The notes under the pieces were generated by a model. The model saw only the letters and a program-made list of their open reading frames with translations, searched no databases and was not told where the DNA came from. Below are positions 55,701 to 64,000 of a stretch of 64,000 nt of DNA, one piece after another (position 1 is the stretch's first letter; every line of letters begins with the position of its first letter). The position numbers were made by a program, and so were the translations under genes. This DNA is from Macrobrachium rosenbergii. Its lineage: Eukaryota > Arthropoda > Malacostraca > Decapoda > Palaemonidae. The stretch covers positions 36,253,420 to 36,317,419 of the forward strand of contig NC_089741.1 in the NCBI RefSeq assembly GCF_040412425.1, written 5' to 3'.

Positions 55701-58700
55701 ATTATCAGCCTTCCAAACATGTTAGGCCTACAGAACTACTAGTGACTTATCATACTGATATCTCAAGTGGGTGGTAGTCTTATCAAGATTGCACATTTGT
55801 CAGCCAAGTGTCCCATCATAGAATAGAATAGAGTGTAGGATTTGGGCCAAAGGCCAAGTGCTGGGACCTATGAGGTCCTTCAGCACTGAAATGAAACTGA
55901 CAGAAAAAGATTTGAAAGGCGTAACAGGAGGAAAACCTCTCAGTTGTACTATGAATGAATTGTTAGGAGAAGGTGGAAGAATGGGAACTCACAAGTTTGT
56001 GTGTTCTCTTTGATTCCTGTAAGGGGCAACACTTGCAGTAAGCCTGTGTGGTGCACTATTGATGGTACCAAAAGTTCTTTGCATGATCCTTTTGGTCCAC
56101 ATGTATTGTTTTCCACCTTTCGCTCTGTCTATTTCCACTAATTCTCGTTTAAGGGGCTAGTCAGTTCAAGAAGGAGAAGACTTACTTATTAACCTATGGC
56201 TTTAGTAAATGATATGCATCAATTTTAGCCCAGAAACCCCATTCTGGGACCCTTTTCTGTTTTACCCTCTCAGTTAAGATAAAAATGCATACTTTACTCA
56301 GATTAATTGCTTAAGGCCCTTGTGATAATATTCAACCAGAGAGAGAGTTCCTTGTGATTATCTCTAGTTAATTTTCATTTTTGTAATCACCATAAACAAA
56401 AATAATCTCTGCTATCTGAGCATATTGTGAAATTTTAATTGAATTGGTTAGAAGAATGATGGAGTTTTAAGTAATAAGTTAAACTTTTGAAATGCATATA
56501 AAAGTTGGAGCAGGCTGACTGATGCATCAGTTACTTGGAGCAAGGTTTCAGTGCAAGCTGTGCTTAGTGTTGTAATAAATTTTAGTGGTACTTCTTCAAG
56601 AAGTTATTGCAGTTTATTGTAACAATTGGTATACTGTACAGTACTGACCAATTCAAATCATACACTACAGTAAGTGTATGATTTGTATTTGAAACAAATT
56701 AATCAGTTTTCTCTGCGCATTTAAGCACGACATATAATGATGCATTAGGCTCCAAAAGCGCTCTCCTTGTAGTAGAGTGCATTCTTCATCCTTTACACAA
56801 AGCTTCTTTCTCTCCCTGTAAGTTCTAAGTTATGCTAACATTTGCTATCAGGCTCACCAGGGTTTAGAGGTGTTTTCATGTCCTGCTCACTGTTCCTAGG
56901 TCTTAAGGTTCAGTAAATTTCTAATTGTATTTATTTACACAAATATATATTTTGTCCTTGTTCGCTAACAAAAGTAATATTTCTAGGTATTGGCTCCAAG
57001 CTGATGCAGAAAATGGGATGCGTCGTGGGCACAGGCTTAGGCCCACGTCTGGAGAGGGAAGAGTAGAGCCTGTAGTGGCTTATGTATACCCACAAGGAAT
57101 CTCTCTAGGTAGAGTGAATATTTGTGTATTGTTATTGTTCCATTTTATTGAATCAAGTAAATTTACATTTTTTACGAATACATAATATAATAAAGTACAG
57201 ATACCACTCTACTTATGAACATTCAGCTTACAAATATTGATACAAACAAATGGAATCGCAGATTAAAGGTGTTCAGAGCACTCCCTTTGTCACCCGTAAG
57301 TTCAAATTTTGCTACGTTTATTCTGTACGTACAGTATTGTATGCACAGTGTATTGTGTTTTAGGATGAAAAATTACATTACTGTATTGATTTTAAATCAC
57401 ACTGCACTTAGATAGGCACGAAGAGCACAGGAAACCAACTTAAAAGTAATTCAAGCGTACAAACGACCATCCGGAAAGTAACTTGTTTTACGTGGGGTGG
57501 TGTCTGTAGTTAGGTACCTTGTGCTGAACCTTTCATATTTTATTGATTGAATTTTCTGGAGCAGCACTGTTATCAGTTAAAGCTTTTAATTTACTAGTTA
57601 AATTGAGCAGGGTTTACAGTTTGTAAGTGGTAAGTATTCCCAAGTGGAGATACAGGCCCTTACAGTGTCTTTCATATTGGTTGCATATTGATGTATGACA
57701 GTGTTCTTTGCTTTTCCTCAGTTTATTAGTGGGGTAGTACAGTATACATTTGTGATATCACATCAGTTTGATGTCAATTCATGTGAATTTTAAGTTATTG
57801 AATTTACTGTCTTAGTCATGGTTGTTTGTTCAGTTATTCATCTGGTAATTTTATAGTTGTAACAAAAATATACCATTATAACAAAAATACCATTGCTATG
57901 ATCACTTCCCTTCTGTATAATTGTCACTAATGCTAATGTTTCTGTGCCACATAAGTGGTAAAACCCCTTATGATGGGGAAAGAGCTCAAGAATCTAAAAA
58001 CTTTTGAGTGGAAGAGTACTTCTGAAATCAGTAAAAGCAAAACCAAGTTCATGGGCAGTTGAAAAGGAAGCAAATTTAAAAAAATGCTGCTAAGCCAAGC
58101 GAAAAAATGTGACTGATGAAGACCTAGACCTGATATTATTAGTCAGGCAGAAAGGCCATTTCAGTAGCCTGAAATAGATCTGATAATCTAGTAAAGGGCA
58201 TCACTGAATCCAGCAGACTTTTATTGCCACATGAGGACCGCTTTCCTATCTTTAGCAAGAAAAAGTGCATATACATAAAACTGTAATAATTTTTATTTTT
58301 TGTAAAGTTATGAGAGCTTTATTTTGCAATTTGCTCCTGCACTTGTATGACTTTGATAAGTAGTTGCGTACATTTTGAGAATGTTGCTTTTATCAGGCTT
58401 AGTAAATCTGTATGTTTAGGCATATAGTTTTGCTTGGTATTGATAATCTTTGCTGTTGTGGTATCATGATATAAACCAATTAACCAGTCATTATTCTTGC
58501 ATTAATGACAATAAACTTCTTGAATTTATCTCAAATGGGAAGTAACATCACAAGAAAAAGCTCTGCTGTATAAAACTTATGTAAAATCAAAAAGATGAAT
58601 TGCTGATATTTTACAAATAAACACACCTTTTACTTTTTTCTCAGAGATTAAACATAAAAATGTTAAAATGGATGCTGTGTAACACATGTTGTCCCACTTT

Positions 58701-59869
58701 GGGTTTTCTACAGTTCAAATGTAAACAACCTGTAAGAAGTTGGCTTCCTGTGCTATGTAAAAAATAATAAACTCATTCTCTTGGAACCGTACAATGAAAT
58801 AATTTCACTAAGGAATCACTAGCAATGCAGAGGCAAAAAGTTACAACATCTTGGGAAATTGAAACTGGAACAAAAGAACTCAATTATAGAAACTTGGATT
58901 TGTAAACAAACCCAAGCTTTATAATAGGGAATGAGATTTGAGGCTTGTTGAACTTGAGGATCTCTTTTACAAAACATATATCTCCCTGTTTTGAGTTGGA
59001 AGTGTCATTGTTTTATGAAAAAGCACTTTTAGATTTTTATTTGTAAGAGGGGATAATTTTTTGTTAGAAAGGTTCATTTCTTAAAGCACATATTTTCAAG
59101 CAAAATTTCAGTGATATTTCCATTTTCACTTCACAGAAGCATAAAGAATTTATTTATTATTCATATTTACATTTTAGGCATAATTAATTTTGGAATAAAA
59201 GCATTTCCCTGCTCGCTGCCTGACAGATCATTGTATGGAGCTGAGAGAGGCATCAAATGGAGAAGAGTTATTACAAGTGGAGAAGAGGCTGGAGAGAGAA
59301 AAGAGAAAGGAGGAAGCAAATCTGCACAAGCAGCAGAAAGTTCACACAGAAAATCTTCACTCGTATTTGATATAATCAACAAAATTGGGTGGAAAGGGTA
59401 AGCATTGAATACTAACTGTAATGCCACAAAGTGAGAACATTTTACATAGACTGAAAAATGGAGAACGTGTCTTACATGATGCTTCTTCACAGCTTACCAT
59501 CCGGCATATATGGAATAACTTAATACATTTTATTTTCATTTCCTTTTTCCAGCTATGGGTAATGAAGATGATAGTGATGGATGAATTCAACAAAGACCTG
59601 TATGAACGTGAGCAAATCAGTTTTACAGAAAGACACCACAAAAAAGACCTGAACAGAAAGAATTACCAACTTGCGAAAAACATTAGCAGTTACAAGAGAA
59701 ATCAGTAAAATTGAGGAGTCAAGGGATCGACACACAGGGAAACATTACAGTAAAGCTATAGAGACAAAGCTGCAGGGTAAAAATAGACCTCCAGAAAATG
59801 CAGGAAGCAAAGAAAAAGTTCATGGAGAGCAAGATAGAAAAAGATAAAAGAAAAATTTTGTGTCTCTGA
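49742..59869 (+). CDS. ZGPAT: ZGPAT homolog, frame-disrupted (whole gene, 9 coding exons)
   Basis: ZGPAT (ZIP) is a nuclear protein with a CCCH finger, Tudor-like segment, G-patch and C-terminal coiled coil. The human protein represses transcription through NuRD and binds the helicase DHX15. All these parts are seen here in order: an N-terminal coiled coil (LKQIEEALACAG), a linker with LEGTKCRCPF, and the finger CRFFLSGRCKYSEDACRFSH (C-x7-C-x6-C-x3-H). Then come a Tudor-like LQPGSRVLVQHSEDLWAAA, LGDWEKYTT leading into the G-patch GIGSKLMQKMG..GTGLG..GRVEPV, VFDIIN, and a charged coiled-coil tail. Splice sites are good in all nine exons. The frame is broken by about eight single-base indels and two in-frame TGA codons (exons 3, 6, 7, 8 and 9). 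As written the protein would stop after about 131 codons. Either a decaying copy or an assembly consensus problem. Confidence 0.83.
50105..50350 (+). CDS. ZGPAT homolog exon 2 (coiled coil)
   Basis: 82 codons, phase 0 at both ends, intact. LKQIEEALACAG is followed by Gln/Leu/Glu-rich heptads, then an acidic linker ending DIDDEFALFQ. This agrees with the N-terminal coiled coil of ZGPAT. Confidence 0.85.
51208..51397 (+). CDS. ZGPAT homolog exon 3 (frameshifted)
   Basis: Opens in phase with exon 2 as SEIAELTGDDEEK, but the conserved LEGTKCRCPFIEKWGGHSY..ILSIVREEDG lies in another frame. The frames join if one base is missing near the GGG at 51273-51275. As written, translation ends at TAG 51307-51309. 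The donor CCTAAG/gtacaa and exon 4 are in phase with the second frame only. Confidence 0.8.
51951..52093 (+). CDS. ZGPAT homolog exon 4 (CCCH zinc finger)
   Basis: VRVLFVQPMSMEMLTCRFF..SHGKIVDVSDIREY, intact. Finger spacing is C-x7-C-x6-C-x3-H; the human finger has x5 in the second gap. Donor TACAG/gtatgt, phase 2. Confidence 0.88.
53447..53648 (+). CDS. ZGPAT homolog exon 5 (Tudor-like segment)
   Basis: The split codon AG+T gives Ser. The exon then reads EPVYEDLQPGSRVLVQHSED, LWAAATIQDIL and AFCVKYDKSKKV, the barrel-like segment that follows the finger in ZGPAT. Intact; donor GAG/gtggga, phase 0. Confidence 0.86.
54861..55030 (+). CDS. ZGPAT homolog exon 6 (acidic linker, disrupted)
   Basis: Starts EADSEKGEP and hits an in-frame TGA at 54888-54890. 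The same frame continues as CNEEMTDEDDSDDERS.., an acidic linker as expected before the G-patch. The family motif LGDWEKYTT is reached only if a base is missing at the GG 55007-55008. The junction ACG/gtaagt to exon 7 needs another missing base to give T-G-I-G-S. Confidence 0.75.
55822..56110 (+). mobile_element. Dispersed ~300-bp repeat, copy 8, in ZGPAT intron 6
   Basis: The first half is clear (ggccaaaggccaagtgctgg, cgtaacaggaggaaaacctc); the second half is rearranged and diverged (gtgtggtgcactattgatgg). Confidence 0.7.
56654..56685. repeat. Perfect 13-bp inverted repeat, 6-bp loop
   Basis: caaatcatacact (56654-56666) and agtgtatgatttg (56673-56685) in the ZGPAT intron before exon 7. Confidence 0.85.
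56987..57108 (+). CDS. ZGPAT homolog exon 7 (G-patch, frameshifted)
   Basis: The first half reads GIGSKLMQKMGCVVGTGLGPR in one frame. The second half, GRVEPVVAYVYPQGISL, is in another, and they join if one base is missing at GG 57051-57052. The Tyr usual in K-M-G-Y is Cys here. Donor CTAG/gtagag, phase 1. Confidence 0.82.
59227..59397 (+). CDS. ZGPAT homolog exon 8 (charged helix, frameshifted)
   Basis: Acceptor gcctgacag. The split codon G+AT gives D-H-C-M-E-L-R-E, continuing the family's S-L-D-x-C motif, then a charged helix (EKRLEREKRKEEANL). The expected VFDIIN follows only if one base is missing near 59363; as written TAA occurs at 59373-59375. A second missing base in the A run 59381-59384 would put the donor in phase with exon 9. 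Confidence 0.75.
59553..59869 (+). CDS. ZGPAT homolog exon 9 (coiled-coil tail, disrupted)
   Basis: Contains GNEDDSDG, MNVSKSVLQK (cf. the family's M-x-x-S-K-S), TERITNLRKTLAV, then ISKIEESRDRHTGKHYSKA, and a Lys/Glu-rich end closing at TGA 59867. These blocks lie in three relative frames. Breaks are at GG 59579-59580 (one base missing), TGA 59650-59652 (in frame) and GGG 59775-59777 (one extra, or two missing). Confidence 0.68.
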
Positions 59870-59999
59870 AAAGAGTGGTCCTTGGAGTGCAGTTACATAC
59901 CTTTAATATTGTTTTTCGTAATGTAAATTACTCTATAATGAACTCTATCACTTGGATAAACAGAATACATCCTGGTAAAAATCATTTTTGATAAATACT

Positions 60000-60806
60000 T
60001 CTTCCCTTATATACGACCCAGCCTACTTCGCTTATTGTCAGTTCAAATCTGAAATCTATGAACGTTTAAACAGAGAAGAGCCTGCTTATGCGCACAGCCG
60101 TTACTCTTCCACCTACATTTCCTTTTCAATAAAAATAACCCCACTTTTACTTTTCAACATCTTAGATAAGTATAAACATGAAGGTTCATTTCACATTGTC
60201 ATTGTTGGACCTTGATAAATGCTGTAACTAACCGCAAATGCAATTTCTTTGATGGTGCTGTCGTTTTCTGTGATAATGAAAATTGTAATGCAAAAAGTTA
60301 AACTTTTAGAAATGAAGTAAAAAGTATTCTTTATGTATAAAATTGGAAGTCGAGGGTATAAGAGAGCGGCTCATGGTGGATAGATTACAAAGTCCTAGCA
60401 TCTGTGAGCCTCTTATGTTTTCTTTTCATACAGTTCTGGAGTGCAGTAAGCTTTCCATATAAATGGTCCAACATGACATGAACAAGAAAGGGGTTGAGCA
60501 AGCAGCCAAAGGCACAAAAATGGACATCACAAAATCAACATACTGTCAGCTAAAAGAATAAGTTTGGCTTGCAAACCAAATTATCATAATCCACTCTCAC
60601 CATTAGTGTATATCCAACAGTTTAGGCTGTAAATGCAGTGTAATAACCTCCATTAACACAATATTAAACAAAACATAAATCTGAAAAACTATATTATGAA
60701 AAAGTAAATACAAATAAAATAACACAAATATTTGGTACTTCCACAGTCCATGTCCAATCCAGAAATCGTCCAACAAATCCCAGCCTCCTTCCTTGGGAGG
60801 CATGCT

Positions 60807-60839
<33 letters not shown>

Positions 60840-62830
60840 AATACAATTACACAGTTACACTTATGCACTTCCAAAAGAACAGTGCATTAGTTTTGAAGTT
60901 CACTGGGAGATTAGAAACACCGTTCAACAAGGTTCTTATGCAATGGCTCAGTGTGGTATTGAAAGAGACTGAGGGCTGCAGGGTTTCAGTCTTATGACTG
61001 CTTGATGCTGACTGATGCTACACTTAACACTGTGAAAGAGATGCCTGCTAAGCATGCATTTTCAAAAGTTCAGTTATCAGAGATGTTAATGAAATTTCTG
61101 ATCACACTGAAAACAGTTGTAACTACGGAATTTTGTATAAGTAAATATGGCAAGATTAAAAAACTGTACACTGAGGAATTGTTTTCACAGAGCCAACTGT
61201 ACTGAACAGCAACTACAGTGAGTAATAAACGTCAGAGGAAGGACTGGGACACCTGAGAAAGTGTGTAAAATGGCGCACAGTAAATAAAAGCCCCAAAATA
61301 TTATAAATGCCTCATAAGAAGAAACATTCTGAGCAGGTTGCCATGGGATGTAAACTCTCTACAAAGTAAGAAATTACTCGCGGTTTGTCACCGTCTTTGT
61401 TAAGCAGGATCTTATTTTATAGGTGTTTACTTAGTTGCTTGCTTTGAACTGAAGCCCTAGGCTGAGTATGGCACCAGTTTGTTCATAATTAAGTCACTTG
61501 GGTTCTTGTAAAAAAATCGGTTCTTTGAATGAAAAGGAACCCTTCTTTGTGTCCAGTAATAAAATTCTAAAAATTTAGTAGTAATGCGTCTAATGAGGTA
61601 GTGATATTATTAATACTGAAAGAATAGAATCTTTCCAGAGAACAGCCCCTGAAAAGATGCTACCAAAGGGCCATAATTTCAGCAAGATGTTTTTTATGCT
61701 AGACATTAATAGAATTTCGGTGTTGACATCTTTGATTCAAACTTCAGCCATTGCCGAAAGTGCAGCTTGGTACAATAGATTTTCAAATGATAGTTCACAA
61801 AATTTTCAAACAAATACTTTGATTTATGTAGTTTAGAGGTGGTGGGTTAGATCACACCTGCAGCACCATAATCATAAATTGTTTGGTTATGTAAATACAA
61901 TTATTTGTTTACCTAACCAGTTGTATGTTTCCCTGCAAGACATGTTTGTAAAACCTATTTGATAAACTGGACCTGAAATTGGGATTTATTTAGACTGGAA
62001 CTCAACCAAGAAGTAGAGTGTTACAATGAGTAAATACAGTGGTTAAGTTAATAAGACTGGAGTATTATAACTTTTGCCAATAGCAAGACCTTAGTTTGAT
62101 GGTCATGTGTTTGAATTATCCGCTAAAACTAGCCACACTTCCTGATGCACAAGGTATGGAAGCTGTGTATAATTACCTTGACAAATCATTTCACAGCCCA
62201 ACTTGATATTTTCTTTTCTACCATAAAAATGCCTTACCCTATTCTCTGTTGTGTAAAGGTACATCAGAGATGAACCAGTAACCCGAATTTTCAATCTGGA
62301 ATTATTTAATTGCTCCAGTTAAATTAGTTAAAGCTTTCTGTGACTTACTAAATCTTATTTTTCTCTGCTTGAGCTATGGGGCTTGATATTAAATTGATGA
62401 GCATGGTCTGGCCTTGATTATAATATTGATTGCCCCTTAGGACAAGTAGTTGACATGGGATTAGTGAAACAGACCTATGCTAAATTTGGTGCTCTGTGTT
62501 GAACTTGATCCTAGCAAACAGACAGTTCTTGGGCTAAAGGGTTTGAAGTCATTCCTCCCCCAACAGGGCATCTTTTGAGGGCAGGAAATTACCTGACCAT
62601 AAAATCATGAACAGGTAGCAGCATGGCCATGATAAAGGATACCTTCATGAAATATCTGGCATGTAAAGAAGTAGAATTCTGAAATCATATGAACATGACA
62701 TAAAAAGTCAGTTTCAGCACATATATGAAATTCTGGAAAATATGTTATGGTACAACATTTCCATCATGATTCAAGTAAACAAGAAAATGCACTGAAGTTT
62801 CTTGGTGCAATAGAGCCCATGAAACTTTTT
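60000..62830. other. Region downstream of the ZGPAT homolog
   Basis: AT-rich, mainly unique sequence. Possible ZGPAT poly(A) signal AATAAA at 60128-60133. A short (AT)n at 60811-60835. No coding block recognised. Confidence 0.4.
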
Positions 62831-62835
62831 AACCA

Positions 62836-63115
62836 CTGCTTGGTAGTGGCTATTCTCTATCGCTGCCAGAAGCATGATTAAATTAAATTTAACCTAAATA
62901 AAATTAAAACTGCTGAGGCTAGAGGGCTGCATTTGGTATGTTTGATGATTGGAGGGTGGATTATCAACATAACAATTTGCAGCCCTCTAGCCTAAACCAG
63001 TTTTTAAGATGTGAAGGTGTACAGCAAAGATGCGGACAGAAAAAGTGTGGACAGAAAGAAGTGCGGACGGATTTTCAAAGCCGGCGCAACAATTTCCTTT
63101 AGAGAAATAAAAACT
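62836..63115 (+). mobile_element. Foldback repeat of decapod type
   Basis: ctgaggctagagggctgcat (from 62913) pairs with tgcagccctctagcctaaac (62981-63000) across a short loop that contains gattggagggtggat. It is followed by gtgcggac-type repeats (63030-63075). I recall this block as common in decapod genomes; not searched. Confidence 0.7.
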
Positions 63116-64000
63116 GCTATTCAACAGTACAAAGTGTCAAGATTATATTCATAGAAATTCATGACCAGAATAGCCATAACTAACAAGTGAACATCTCACT
63201 TTTTTTGTGTTTGACATGCTGCACACTGCCAAACAAGAAATATGAAATGGAAATAAAAGAAACTGGATTTGAACCCACTCATTAGGGCATCAATTGACCG
63301 GTTATCTAATATCACAACCACCAGGTCACTATGCTTTTGAACTAGAGCACCAAAATCGCTGCAAACCCACTGCAGAGACAGTGACTGGAACCAGTACATT
63401 CCCATAGAAATGTTTTCTTGTAAAAACTCAAGAACAGTACCTTTAGTTGGCAACTATTTCTGTGCCCTGCCCAAGTGGTCTGGACACTGGGAGCTTAGAA
63501 AAGACTAAAGACTCAGCTGAAAGATGACTAAACACTACATAAAGAATGTGATGAATAAAGTCATATAGAAAAACACCTAAAAAGAAGGTAATAGACACTG
63601 ACACTAGAACACAAAAGTTTAGAAAGGCTGATATAAGAAAATATGATTATACAGAATCACAGAAGCAGTAGGTCTTTTCAAGATAAACAAGCAGCACCTC
63701 TGCCTCAAAAATAGCGGGGGTCTGGAAACCAGTCAGTCCTTTCAAAATAAGCACTACTAATACGGGCATAAAGTCCAGGTTCTAAAACACAAGTATGATG
63801 TTAGACAAAATATATGATTCTGAAGACAACTGACATTTTAGACAAACATAACATCTATGATTTTGAACACATGTTAGACATAAAATCTGTGATTCGAAGA
63901 CATGTCAGAGAGACAAATCTATGACTCTGAACACAAATGAACATGTTGGACACACATAACATACATGACAATAAAAATGAGTAAAATGATACAAGAACAA
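63116..64000. other. Right edge of the window
   Basis: Contains a reverse B-box-like gatttgaaccca at 63269-63280 (possible SINE). At 63770-63960 a loose repeat of gacaca/acataaca and tatgattctgaaca blocks occurs. Nothing codes recognisably. Confidence 0.35.

Noticed and set aside
59111..59401. Open frame reading GIINFGIKAFPCSLPDRSLY as ZGPAT exon 8 from an upstream acceptor
   Set aside because: It starts from a weaker acceptor. The acceptor at 59226 gives the family motif S-L-D-x-C-M-E-L directly, so the upstream reading is a wrong frame.

Overview
The window looks like one piece of a large, repeat-rich arthropod nuclear genome, most likely a decapod crustacean and perhaps a caridean shrimp. 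The evidence is spliced genes with GT-AG introns, one of them nearly 12 kb long. There are also very dense AT, GT, GA/TC and AAT microsatellites, degenerate LINE pieces, tRNA-headed SINE-like repeats, and a roughly 300 bp dispersed repeat present about ten times in both orientations. The taxon is inferred from this texture and from remembered decapod repeats; it was not tested. There are no operons, CRISPR arrays or prokaryotic signals.

Three multi-exon genes, all on the + strand, can be reconstructed from the sequence. (1) 16367-32946: a PP1-inhibitor gene of the PPP1R14 (CPI-17/PHI-1/KEPI) family. It has four coding exons, all introns are phase 0, and it encodes about 223 or 229 aa depending on which of two in-frame donors is used. 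(2) 43318-45308: a four-exon gene for a 255-aa protein with a class I SAM-methyltransferase-like motif I (VGCGTG). Its substrate is unknown. (3) 49742-59869: a nine-exon homolog of ZGPAT (CCCH zinc finger, Tudor-like segment, G-patch, C-terminal coiled coil). Its exon-intron structure is recognisable throughout, but the reading frame is broken at about ten places, mostly by single missing bases. The other two genes are clean over about 1.4 kb of coding sequence.

Layout. 1-16 kb: a 36-bp minisatellite (545-1150), microsatellites, dispersed-repeat copies, a decayed LINE with ORF1 zinc-knuckle and endonuclease traces (11.56-13.5 kb) carrying an internal foldback, and a TC-rich tandem array (13.7-14.6 kb). 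16.4-33 kb: the PPP1R14-like gene, whose introns hold at least six tandem arrays, SINEs and dispersed repeats. 33-43 kb: AT-rich sequence, a LINE reverse-transcriptase fragment (38.65-38.80 kb) and a purine-rich GGAATG-type degenerate satellite (38.8-40.45 kb). 43.3-45.5 kb: the methyltransferase-like gene. 45.5-49.7 kb: sparse sequence with a cluster of TAGGCCTA palindromes and a possible short minus-strand spliced ORF. 49.7-60 kb: the ZGPAT homolog. 60-64 kb: no gene recognised; a known-looking decapod foldback repeat lies at 62.8-63.1 kb.

The three genes have no obvious shared pathway. One is a kinase-regulated phosphatase inhibitor, one an uncharacterised methyltransferase-like protein and one a nuclear RNA/transcription regulator. 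The most notable observation is the set of same-direction frame breaks confined to the ZGPAT homolog. It is either a decaying gene that keeps its introns or a local consensus problem in the assembly.
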